Below the pieces are notes generated by a model. That model saw nothing but the letters and a program-made list of their open reading frames with translations. It made no database searches and had not been told where the DNA came from. This document shows positions 1 through 10,872 of a stretch of DNA of 64,000 bases, in pieces. Each line of letters opens with the position of its first letter. Positions within the stretch are counted from its first letter, which is position 1. This stretch comes from Progne subis subis (lineage: Eukaryota; Chordata; Aves; Passeriformes; Hirundinidae), in assembly GCA_022316685.1 (NCBI GenBank), contig JAKJHU010000184.1:372001-436000 (forward strand), given 5' to 3'. The position numbers and the translations under genes are program-made.

Positions 1-1154
1 GTAAGTATCATTATAATAACTATAACATCTTAACAAAGCTGTGAACTTCATAGATACAAATTTCTAATTTCCTGAAATGCTGCAAGCAGAATAGTTCACT
101 TTAAATCCTCCAAAAATTTGGATTATTCCCTCTAATCTTTACTAGATCATATAAAAGATAATGAAAAGCTATTTTGTTTTAATCACTCTTAACAAAATCA
201 TCTGAGAAATCTCATCCTTTAATCTCCTCATAAGTGCCATCAAGACAACTGCATCAGCAAAGATTTGTTACTGGCCAGGGGGAAGTGGCAGCCAAGTCAC
301 CACGATTATGGAATGTTTCAGAGCTTGTTTGACACTAGCAAGGGTTTTCCAGGGAGTACAACCTCATCAGAAAAAAACCCCAACAATCACATTCCAGTCT
401 TCTCTCACACACATTTCCAATTTTAATCTCATTCTGCCCAATCATCTTATGGAACATACACTCCATTTTCATTTATCAGCCCAGCAGGGTTAAAGGCTTC
501 TTAAGAAACCAATATCTGCATCAGACACAGCATAAAAAAGCAAGCTGTGAGATAAAAGGTAAAGTACCTTTTCTTTATTGCTGCCTTATCAACTATGAAG
601 ATTATCCAGGATATCTGACATTAAGTTATCCAAGATGCTGCAGGGTGTTCCAGGAGTGTTTCAGAGCATGGGGTACACAAGACCTGGGAAGATGTAAGAA
701 TAAATATTTATAACACTCTTGTGAATTTTGTTTTGGCTCAGTCATCAGAGCAGAACATTATTTACATAGTAAAAGCAGAAGCTCCTGTATCTGTAAACAA
801 AAACTAATAATCAGGGCGATAATATATGCTGAGGGCAGGGGATTTTTGTCTCAGGTAAAACCAATACATGAGAGCAGCCAGTCAGTGAAGAAGGAGGAAT
901 AGTGTCACACATCACAGTGTGAACTGTGCCCAAAGCTAAAGAACAGTTGTAAATTATGCATAAGCAAAGACTATTTACCTAAAACTGTCAAGAAAACTTG
1001 AATAAAATACAAGGTCAGAAAAACCTCTCAGTGAAGAAATTGTAAACTGTAAATGGGAAGAGCTGAAATCTCATAATGTAAGCAGTCAGTTGATGCTACA
1101 TTTGGGATGTAAAAGGGCACAGGATGGGGCTCCCTCAGTGCAGGAACCCCAGGA
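1..1154. other. Intergenic sequence upstream of MME, nothing assigned
   Basis: AT-rich single-copy-looking DNA. I see no open frame with a recognisable domain, no RNA gene and no repeat family I can name. The first bases resemble a splice donor (GTAAGT), but with no exon visible this cannot be interpreted. Confidence 0.5.
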
Positions 1155-1457
1155 AACTGCTCCAGGAGCTCAGGTGAGCAGGGGGAGCTGAAGGCATGGA
1201 TGTGGAAATTCCTCCTGAGCAGGAGGAGCTGAAGGCACAGATGTGGAAGTTCCTCCTCTCGCACAGCAGGAGCTCAGGTGAGCAGGAGGAGCTGAAGGCA
1301 CAGATGGGGAAGTTCCTCCTCTCGCACAGCAGGAGCTCAGGTGAGCAGGAGGAGCTGAAGGACACAGATGTGGAGGTTCCTCCTCTCTCACAGCAGGAGC
1401 TCAGGTGAGCAGGAGGAGCTGAAGACACAGATGGGGAAGTTCCTCCTCTCTCACACC
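1155..1457. repeat. Minisatellite, about 63-64 bp unit, about 5 copies
   Basis: Tandem copies of a unit that starts near GAGCTCAGGTGAGCAGGAGG and continues through GCTGAAGGCACAGATG to a TTCCTCCTCTC block. Copies differ by a few substitutions and the first is shortened. The overlapping open frames on both strands are by-products of the repeat and are not genes. Confidence 0.9.
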
Positions 1458-4400
1458 TCACCACAAGGCACAGCCTGGGCCGATGGCCTCGAGGCAGAGC
1501 CCTGCACTACAGGAAAGGTGGATTTTACCCTGCTGGGGACCGAAGCCCAGACAAAGGCCAGGGAGGGCAGTGCCTGAGCTGGAGGATGGATGTGGCTCCC
1601 AGCAGCAAGTGCCACCAGCAGGGCTCTGCCTTCCGGCAGAACACGCTCCCTAAGGACTGCCCCGGACAGGATGCACATGACACTCCCAAAGGCCAAAGGG
1701 GGATTTCTACAAGGGGAGACTTCAGAGCATTCACAGTGCTGTAAGATCACATACACAGGATAAAGACAACAGAATGAGACAAGCTCAGTGCACTCTGTAG
1801 GGGTCTGTAGTATTTTATAGCCATTGTTTTGCACCATTCCCTCACCTAAATCAGGAACAGCAGTGACAGAAATAAGTCTTTAAAGGACGAAAAGACAGAA
1901 AATAATTCTACTAGTTCTGAGTGTTTCTGAATATTTTCCAGAGGAAGTCTTGCTGGACTGAAGGTCAAACTGTAACTGTAACAGTAGTTGAAGACAAGAA
2001 AAACTTAAAAGTCTATGAAAACATGTGGAAATTACATCAATGCATGACTGCATTTCATAAGAATCCTCACAGAATAAATACTACTATTTCCAGTCCTCAG
2101 AAATGAAGAATGCATGTCACAATTTTCACACAAAGAAATTTACCCAAGTGTGTTTTCTAGACCTTCACGCATGGTAGGTAAGCGCTATTATCCCCTACAA
2201 GAATAAACATCAGGACCTGCTCTTCCACAGGACCTCTGCTTGCAGGCCCAGTGTCCACCATGAGGAAGAGAGACCTAAAGCAGCTAAGCTGTTTCCTCAC
2301 GGCCATCTAGTTGTATTTGCCCGTGGCGTTCCTAGGGTTGTCTCTGAGGGAGAGAAAAGCCCCCAGTCTGGCCGGAGCTCTGTGCTCCAGGAGCTGCTCC
2401 TGATGCCCGGGCTGCTCCACAGCTCCGGACGGATCCTTCTGGCCCAGAGCTGGCCTCGCACAGTTGGTACCACCTGCTCTGGATCCTTCAGCCCTTGTTA
2501 TCTCTGCAGCAGCTCCCGGCCTGTTCAAAAGCTAATTCACCAAAATAAGAGGGAGGGATACTTTGTGCTTGATGTTTAAACTGCAAATTTGTTTTCCAGA
2601 AGCTCTTCAGATTGCTAGTTTGGATTATTTTTTAAGAGCTCGCAGTGGGACACATTGAACTGTGGGTTCCTGCTGCTGCTGTCACTCACAGAAACCCAAA
2701 CTGTGCTTCAAGTCGGAGAGCAGGGTCTAAATCCAGTGTAATGCCAAGGACATGCATGGAATTACTCTGCCCACAGGTGACAGAGCTACTCTGAGGTTGT
2801 ATGAGAACAGCAATAAAAGTTCACTGTAGCTCTTGAGATACAGAAAACCCAAACTATTAAGCCCAAGGAAGACTCCAGCACTTCTCTTTTATCCCACTCC
2901 CTCCAAGGTCAGCGTTTTTAGAAGCACATGTTCTTTGTGCTCAGGATACCATCAGTGAAGTTATGCTGTAATAAGTACAGGAACAGTGCAATTTATAGTC
3001 CTGTACTTAAACAAGACTTAAACTCGCTGTAACTTCAAAACTTTTCACAGGAGCAAATCAATTTGACATGAAGAGTGCCCTTGGATTGCTGCAGCCAGGA
3101 GATATGGGTATGGACCCAACCACTCTGAGAGATCCTGATATACATTACACTTGCAAAAAAATCTCAATTTGAGTTTAGAGCCCAATTACATAAGTCATAC
3201 CCATTGCTTATTCAAAACCAGACTTGGATGGGTCAAGTTTCCAGAAAGTCCTACACTCTCTTTGCTGCACAGGTAAGCAGAGTAGTTTTTATTGCCGTGG
3301 TCTTTTTTCAGGGTAATTATTGAACAGAGAGAAGAAAGTTAATTATGGTTTGGGTTTCTTTAACCTGGAAGAAAAAACAGCAATTTTGTGCTACTATGAG
3401 GAAACTGCCGAGTTGTTTTCTGCCTTTTCTTATCCTCCACCCTGCCCGAGCTCAAAGCATCGAGACTTGGGGTATGGGGAGGAAGGTATTTTTAGGTGAG
3501 ATGTAATTTTCCCTTCCTCTCTGGAAAGTAAACAACATAAGTTTGTTCTTGCCTCAGTTATGAGCAAAAAATAAACCAGGACATCATAAAAAAATCACCT
3601 GGCATTTAACAGACACTGTTCTCCCCAAAACACACAGAAAATGTGATGCCACAGAACCGTATAAAAGGCAAACAGGTAGGATGGAGGAAAGCAAAGACTT
3701 CATAATTTTTTAAACACAATTACATATTCCAAGATCAGAAAGCAGCAGTAGTCACATATACCTAGAGTACAATGCATACGCAGAGCCTGGCTAATGTGTG
3801 TTTTAATATTCATGTCTTATCAAATATGTAAATATAAATTCTCAGAGAAAACACACATCATATGCTCTAAGCCAGGCATGTGTTACCAAGATAATGTTGA
3901 ACATCTATTTCTGCATTTCAGATTATAAAAGCTTTGAAACTTCTCCTTATTCTTTACAAAATAAGTAGTTTTCTACTTCTCATCCCCCAGTTCTATGTGT
4001 ATTTCGAGACATCCTAGTTCCTAGTTCCCTGCCAAAATCAGTGGTGTCTTTAAAACTGCTTAAGGAATGTAGTAGGTCTGGAAACTCTTAGTAGACTACT
4101 AAATCCCCCTATAAATCCTGGCAAATTCCCAGACTGCCCATTCTCACAGGGATACATGGCCTAATTACAAACCCATTAAACACTGTGAGTTCAAGGGTCT
4201 GCTTTAACCCTGCAATTATTTGATCCTCCTCACAGTAAAAGCTTCAGTGAAACTAGAGACAGGCAAAACCAGACAGAGCCAACAGCAGAGGCAGTGGCAG
4301 AAGCAGGATCAGAGAGCAGGCAAACTGAAATCATGAGGCAAGTGAAGAGCAGTGGAACACTAAAGAGGGAGGGAAAGAGCCCCTCTGGAAAGGGGAAGAC

Positions 4401-7290
4401 TTTCAGCACCAGGGGGAAGACAGCACTGATGGCATCATGTGGGGGCTGCCCAGCCAGGGCACGGAGGTGCTGAGCTGGCAGTGCCAGGGCACCTCTCTGG
4501 TACCGAGCGAATGGGAGCAGCTCTCTGTGGTTTGGCAGGAGCAGGGATCCCTGTGGGGCTGCACCTGGCACAGGTGTGCCCATGCCTTGGCAGCAGAACG
4601 CAGAGCAGGCATTTGCTTTAGTATGTGAGCTCAGAGGTGTGCAGCCGAACACACAAAGCACAAGCACCCACCCAAGGGGGCCCATTTCCCAGGGCACAGC
4701 CACATCCTGGCTCTTGGTGCCACCCTGGAGTTTCCAGGAGCTTCGACAGAGGCCCAAGGGAAGGCAGGACAGGTTCTCACTGAGACAAACAATAGAGATT
4801 TGTTTTCCCATTTTCACATTCACACATACAGCACATTTATCCTTTCATATTTTAAGACAGAAAATCTAATGTAAACTATTAGGAAAACCTCTTGGTTTTC
4901 TCTCCCAGATCTGCTATCTCAGTGTGGCCCTAAGAACGATGGCTTGGATCAGAACTACTCTCCCAGTGTTCTGACAGTCCAGAGTCAGCACTTTTTCCTC
5001 CCCATTTTCCATACTGTACTTGTGCCATACATGCCTTGTACTTTGTCATTCGAGATTAAAAAAGACCAGAAAGAGACATTTAAGTCATGGACTTGATTCA
5101 AATGATCTCATGGACAGGGCTGTGGAGCCAGCTAATCTGTGACATTGAAACACAACCTATTTTTTTTGCTGACTATTTGCTTATGTCATTTGGGTGGTGA
5201 AAAGAAACTCTCATCCAGGGTGCTAGCAGCAAGAAAGAACAGCAAAATGGGACTTATTTACCACTAGGCCAGGCAAGGTGTCACTACCCACCGCTTTGTC
5301 AAGTTAGGGCCAATGCTTTTCCAGTGACCTAGACATTACTAATGAATGTTTTTAATCTGTCATCCTAAATTTAAACATTTCTTTCCTCTCTCTTGAATAC
5401 CTCCCAGCCTTGACAATCTTGACTGTGACTGTACTGCAGACTCCAGCAGTCACAGCCTGTGGTGCTGAGTGTGTTTATCAGCCTTGCAGCCCATCAGGGG
5501 TGGCTGTTGTACCAGACCATGACACCGAAAACAACCCCAGCCCTTGGCAGGGATAACCTGATTAGTGGCTGTACCAGGCTGGATGTTCTTGCAGCCTGCT
5601 GAGAAAACACATGCTTCAGGAGGCGTCCTTCAAAGAGTTCCTCTCTCAGCTGTGCTGGGATGAGCTGCAGGTCCCTGCAGCTGCCAGGGCACACCGACGC
5701 GTGGGCACTGCGAGGTGCAGCATTCCCAAGGGGTCCAGCACCCCCTGGGGGGCTGTGGGGGTCCAGCCCCCTCGCAGCCCCTCTGCCCCCCCCCAGGCAG
5801 CCCAGCGTTTTGGAATGCCAGCTGTGTTGGATTCCCAGTGCTTTGGAACCTCTGTTGTGGCTGTCCGGTGCCGCAGAGCCCCGCGGCAGAGAGTGCCTGG
5901 AAACACAGCGGGGTGTTGGCTCCTTGGATTCTGCGTGTCCATAGCAGTTCCTGCTCCAGTTATTGCTGGAGAAAAGGCCTCTCTGTGCTTGTGAGCTTTT
6001 TTTCCCCAGAGCTGTGGTTTTAAAGTAAACCGGGAAAGTGTGACTAAGCCTTCACAACTGTATTAGCACTGCACAGGAAACCTGTGGTTAATGGGTCTCA
6101 ATTCTCTCCTCTCTTTTTTCTTCTGTTCTCACCATTATCTGTTTTTACTGTGCTATCTGCATATGGCACATGCAGTTTTACATCTCCTGTATTTACCCAC
6201 TTCTTCCACAAAATCACCCACTATTGTCCCAGTAACATTTAACATGTGGTTCCTGGGACCCCAAAGAGCCCGCTAGCCAGAGATAACTACAGCAGCGTGT
6301 GTGACTCTTAGGCAAGCTCCACCAAAACCAACCAACCAACCAACCAAAAAAAAAAGAAATACAGCTTTTCAGCCTTTTCAGCCAAGTGTTTTATCAGGCT
6401 GGCAAACACCTGCCAATGAGTTGCACTGCAAAGCCTGTCGTCTAACAAAGAAAAAGCTTCATAATACAATACAATTAGACCTGAATAATTTAGGCACTGA
6501 AACAAATATTTTGAGACCTAGACTGTTTGCTTTCCTGAATGAGAAATTACCCAGGCTTCGATTCATTACAAACCTACTGAGAAACAAAACCAGAACCAAA
6601 TGAGGAAATACACAGTGTGGTAAGACTCTACCACCAAAATTCTCACAGTCCAACTGCACTGAAGATGCGTGGGGCTAAGGAGGGAGGGCAGGAGGTTCCT
6701 CACTTCCCTCTCCTCTAGCAGAGGACATGACATGACGGGGAAGGGATCAGCAGGGTCCAGGGGGGTGGTCAAACTCACACAGGCAGCATCCACATTGTTT
6801 GTTCCTCAAAGATTTGCTGCTTTGAAGCGAGCTTTTCCAAAAGGAAATAAATAATGTTGTTTCACAGTAGTGGAAATGAGTCCTAACGTCACCCAGAGGT
6901 CATATTGGGAATGAGGTCTTGCTGTGGTCCTTTGGACAAACAGGAGAACACAATATTGAATGGGTCACTGGCTTTTCTCGACTCCGTGAGGAATTCCAGT
7001 TGAGCTATTGGGATGCAGTTTGTTTTCCTGAAGGCTGGACAGTGAATCCATTTTTGTATGTTGTTTTGAACTTGTGGGCCCAGATTTTGTAGCAGCTTCC
7101 TTCCCTAGCCAGATTTTTAAGGGATACTACTGTTAAGTATTGCTATCTCAGTGAGCAGAAATCTTTGTTTTTCAAGGACACTGATTTAACAACAGCGTGC
7201 TCTTCCATATGAACTCCCTTGTTTTCATTTGCTGACTCTAAATGGTACGCTGAGTGTTATTTGGTTCTATAAATTTACCGTGTATTTTTT
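1458..7290. other. Intergenic sequence, no supported gene
   Basis: No open frame here shows a recognisable domain. The longest, on the minus strand at 4230-4823, has no domain, no conserved-looking composition and no splice context. A small ACCA repeat followed by an A-run sits near 6330-6355. The rest I cannot classify. Confidence 0.45.
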
Positions 7291-7744
7291 CCAGCCTGGT
7301 GGCTGTCCATCAGAAGTCCAGAGAAGTCTGTGAGCAGCAGTGCCAGACCCCTCCAAACTCGTGCCTAAAGGATGAGGCTGCAGACTCTTCTCTTGCTCCT
7401 TCTCACTGCAAGCAGTAAGATCAAAGCAGCACACTTCAGCAAGGTCCTAAAGAAAACCTATTTACTCTTATCTCTAAATTGAGGCTTCCATTGTCTCTTT
7501 CAATTGTGGGGTGAACTTTCTGTTGTTGGTTTGCCTTTTTGTCTCTTACCTTGGTGAAATCACAGTCCCAGCAGGGGAAGGTGAGTAAGAGGGAAGCAAA
7601 CACATGGCGTTTAACCGGAATCAATCCAAGGGTCACTAGCTGCTTGGGTCATCCTGGTGTTGGGGCTTGCCCTCAGGAATCTGCAGGGCATGTCCAGTAG
7701 CAGAATGAAGCTGTAGGTCTGTCATCCCTACAATGACAGGATTG

Positions 7745-8035
7745 CAAAAGCCCTCTAAGACCATCCATTCCTCCAGCACTGCCAAGGCCACCACGTCCCC
7801 AAGTGTCACATCCACACAACTTTTAAATTCCTCCAGGTTTGGGGATTCCACCACTGCCCTGGGCAGCTGTGCCAGGGCTGGACGACCATTTGTGGGAAGA
7901 AATTCTCTCTAATGTCCAAACTAAACCTCTCCTGGCAGAACTTGAGGCCATCTCCTCTTGTCCCACCACTTGTTATCTGGGAGAAGAAGAGACCCCACCT
8001 CACTATTGTCTGCCACTGCAAACCTGGCTTCTCCC
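7745..8035 (-). mobile_element. CR1 LINE 3' fragment
   Basis: The + strand reads as the reverse complement of the familiar CR1 3' portion. It contains the phrases for 'ccaccactgccctgggcagc', 'gaagaaattctctctaatgtcc' and 'aacttgaggccatctcctc'. The element therefore lies on the minus strand. It is a 5'-truncated fragment with no intact reverse transcriptase. The family was recognised by eye; the ends are approximate. Confidence 0.8.
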
Positions 8036-8039
8036 ATTG

Positions 8040-9370
8040 CCCACAGCAGCATTGATAACATTATTCTTAAGTAGATCACACTGTTGACTTGCTGGGAGTT
8101 TTCCCTAGGGAAGACCCAACCGGAACGTCTGTGCTTGACTCACACCTCACACCTCACAGACTCACACCTCTCACAGCCTGTGTCACCAACGTCTGCTCTC
8201 TCTTTCCAAGCACAAGATTCTACAGGAGTGGAAACTTTCTCAGTCCCTGTCAGGTATGTCTGTCCTCTCTGGGCTATTTACAGACTGCCAGATGAGTTTC
8301 TTCATTTTCTCTCTCTTTGTGGTGAATTAGGTGGCTCTACTTTTAGTTTGTTTGTTTGTTCACCTAAAATTTTGTAAACAAGCCCTTTTTTTTGTCATTT
8401 TAGTTCAGTCCGTTTGCTTCCCAAGCTTTGTTGCAGTGAAGGCTGTGCAATAGGCACCTGGTTACAAAATCACATGTATTTTTAATGCCTCCTCCATTCT
8501 CACATTGCTTGGTGAAATGTGCTGTTGTTTGAGGCTTCAGGTAATGGCGGGAGTGACCTGCAGGAGCACATGGCTTGTCCCAGGAATCAGATTGAAACTC
8601 TATAAGAATTACTTCAGGAAAGGGTGAAAATGAGATATTTATAATAAATTGAACACTGATCCTGGAAAGGATATAATCAGCATTTCCCCCATTCTTCTCT
8701 TGAAGAAAATGCAGTATTTTTGTTCTCCAAACCTTTTGAAATTTTCTTCTTGCCCATTTATGACACTTCTGTTGCTTTTTTGGTGAATAAAACCTCCTTC
8801 TTCAGAGGTTCATTTTGCAAAAGTGCTTCATTTATACAGCTAATGCTCATCTTCCCCTCTTCATTGCATCTGCCCTGCAGATCACTCACTGGGCAGTTCC
8901 ATAAAGAAGTGGGGATTCGGTTTCCACCTTTCTTGGCAGGAGGAATTTACCCCTCTCAAGCTGCAGACATTTTAGTGTGTGTAGCTGGTAATAAAAGATT
9001 TCAGAAATTCCTGCCATGTCTGCCTCAGAGGTAATAAACCTCTAAAGGAACGCAGCAGAAAGCAGTGTTGTGTCTAGTTTGAATGAGAGGAATGACGGTA
9101 ACTCATATTGCTGCTGTTGATGCTCGTCAGTCTCTTAGTAAAAATGAAACTTAATTAAAATTAAACTTTATAAGAATGAAACAAATATCTTTTGATACTC
9201 AGTTGGCTGAAAAATCTTTGACGGAGCTCCGAGCTGCCTCTCCGTGCAAGAAGTCACGGCTATCTCCCTCCCGAGGAGAAATCACTCGGTGAATGAGGAT
9301 GTAAGATCTCGCAGTGTGTGCGACTGCATTAATTTGACAAAGGCGACGAGCGTGCACGCAAGCAGGCACC
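8040..9370. other. Upstream flank of the MME CpG island
   Basis: No gene or named repeat recognised. The + strand frame at 8720-9034 is open for 104 codons but has no domain I know. GC content rises sharply after about 9,380. Confidence 0.4.
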
Positions 9371-9379
9371 GAGCCGCAG

Positions 9380-10317
9380 ACATGCGGCCGCTAACCTTGC
9401 CCGTGCACCCTCTCCCTCCTCCTGAAGCGCCCGGGGAGAAATGAGCAGGTGCAGGGGCCGCTCCATCGGACCCGGCGCTCCTCCGCCCCGCCCGGCCCCG
9501 CCGCCGCTGCCCCGGCGCCGGGGGAGGCTTGGCGAGGTGCACGGCGCGCCCCGCCGGGGCGGGGGGGCTTGTTTGTTTGTTTCCTGCCCCATCCCATTTT
9601 TATGATCGCGAAGAGGAAGAAGCCTTCAGGTCAGCCGGAGAACTGCCGGTCCGGCTGCCGGCGGACAAGGGCTCCTTTGATCGGCGGCGAGCGGCGGGGA
9701 GCGCCCCGGGCTCTGATGTCCCGGCGATGCGGGCGCCCCGCGGCCCCGCCGCTGCCCGCGGACGCTGAGCCCCGCCGGCCGCTGCCCGGCACGGCTCCGC
9801 CAGCCTGAGCCGAGCCCGAGCCCGAGCCCGAGCCAGAGCCCCAGCCCGAGCCTGAGCCCGAGCCCCGAGCTGCGCCGCCTCCCCCCGGGCCCCGCGGGCG
9901 CGGACCCGCCGGCTCGGGGAGCCCCCGCCGCCTCCGCCCGGGGATGTGCGAGGCTGGCCCGCGGCCGGAGCCCTGCGAGCGCCAGCGGGTGAGTGCGGGA
10001 CGGGGCTGCGGGAGCGGGACGGACGGACGGACGGACGGACGGGGCCCCGCGCGGCTCCCCACGCCGGGAGCTGCCAGCCGACAGCGGTGCTCTCTGAGCC
10101 GGGACGCTGGGTCGGGGGCCAGCTCATCCTCGGGAGACCGCCGGGCCGGGCTCGGCCGGGGGTCGCGCTCCGGGAGCGGCGTCCCGAGCCGGCATGGGGG
10201 GCCGGGGCCGGCCCGGGCAGCGGCTGCGGCAGAGCCGAGCGCCCTCCCCGCCCAGGGCAGCCCGGCCCAAGGCGCCTCCCCGGGGGCCGGAGCCGCGATC
10301 GGAGGGCGGCGGGGACG
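9380..10317 (+). promoter_or_regulatory. CpG island, probable MME promoter
   Basis: Dense CpG and GC sequence with several CCGCCC/GGGCGG-type boxes, in sharp contrast to the AT-rich flanks, lies 3.1-4 kb upstream of the neprilysin start codon. It includes a GAGCCC hexamer run (about 9811-9870) and a GGAC tetramer run (10018-10041). The MME coding exon is preceded by a splice acceptor, so the gene must have at least one non-coding exon upstream. This is the only CpG-rich promoter candidate on that side. No TATA box is evident. The exact start site cannot be read from sequence. Confidence 0.7.
9770..9988 (+). other. MME: Candidate non-coding first exon of MME
   Basis: A strong donor, CAGCGG followed by GTGAGT at 9989, lies inside the CpG island. 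It could pair with the acceptor at 13443-13444 just before the MME start codon. The 5' boundary is a guess. An ATG at 9944 lies in this exon (see findings). Transcript data would be decisive. Confidence 0.4.
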
Positions 10318-10872
10318 TGCTGGGCTCCGGGGCTGTGCCCGGCTCCAGGGATGTGCCCGGCTCTGGGGCTGTGCCCAGCTCCGGGGCTGTGCCCGGCTCC
10401 AGGGATGTGCCCGGCTCTGGGGCTGTGCCCGGCTCCAGGGATGTGCCCGGCTCTGGGGCTGTGCCCGGCTCCGGGGCTGTGCCCAGCTCCGGGGCTGTGC
10501 CCGGCTCCGGGGCTGTGCCAGATTACGGGGATGTGCGCGGCTCCGGGGATGTGCCCGGCTCTGGGGCTGTGCCCGGCTCCAGGGATGTGCCCGGCTCCGG
10601 GGATGTGCCCAGCTCCGGGGCTGTGCCCGGCTCCGGGGCTGTGCCAGATTACGGGGATGTGCGCGGCTCCGGGGATGTGCCCGGGCTCCGGGGATGTGCC
10701 CAGCTCCGGGGCTGTGCCAGATTACGGGGCTGTGCCCAGCTCCGGGGATGTGCCCGGGCTCCGGGGATGTGCCCGGCTCCGGGGCTGTGCCCAGCCCCGA
10801 GGCTGTGCCCGGCTCCGGGGCTGTGCCCGGGCTCCGGGGCTGTGCCCAGCCCCGAGGCTGTGCCCGGCTCCA
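10318..10872. repeat. 18-bp GC-rich VNTR, about 30 copies, in MME intron 1
   Basis: Units of 18 bp alternate between forms such as GGCTCCGGGGCTGTGCCC and GGCTCCAGGGATGTGCCC. Occasional CCAGATTACGGGG variants occur, and the phase shifts after about 10,680. Because 18 is a multiple of 3 and the unit lacks stops, long open frames run through it on both strands. They encode simple repeats and are not genes. Confidence 0.93.

Noticed and set aside
1..10. Window begins with GTAAGTATCA, a splice-donor-like sequence
   Set aside because: No preceding sequence is available, so an exon boundary cannot be argued.
4230..4823. 197-codon minus-strand open frame
   Set aside because: No domain, no repeat-protein pattern, no splice or promoter context. 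An open frame of this length by chance is plausible in a 64-kb window.
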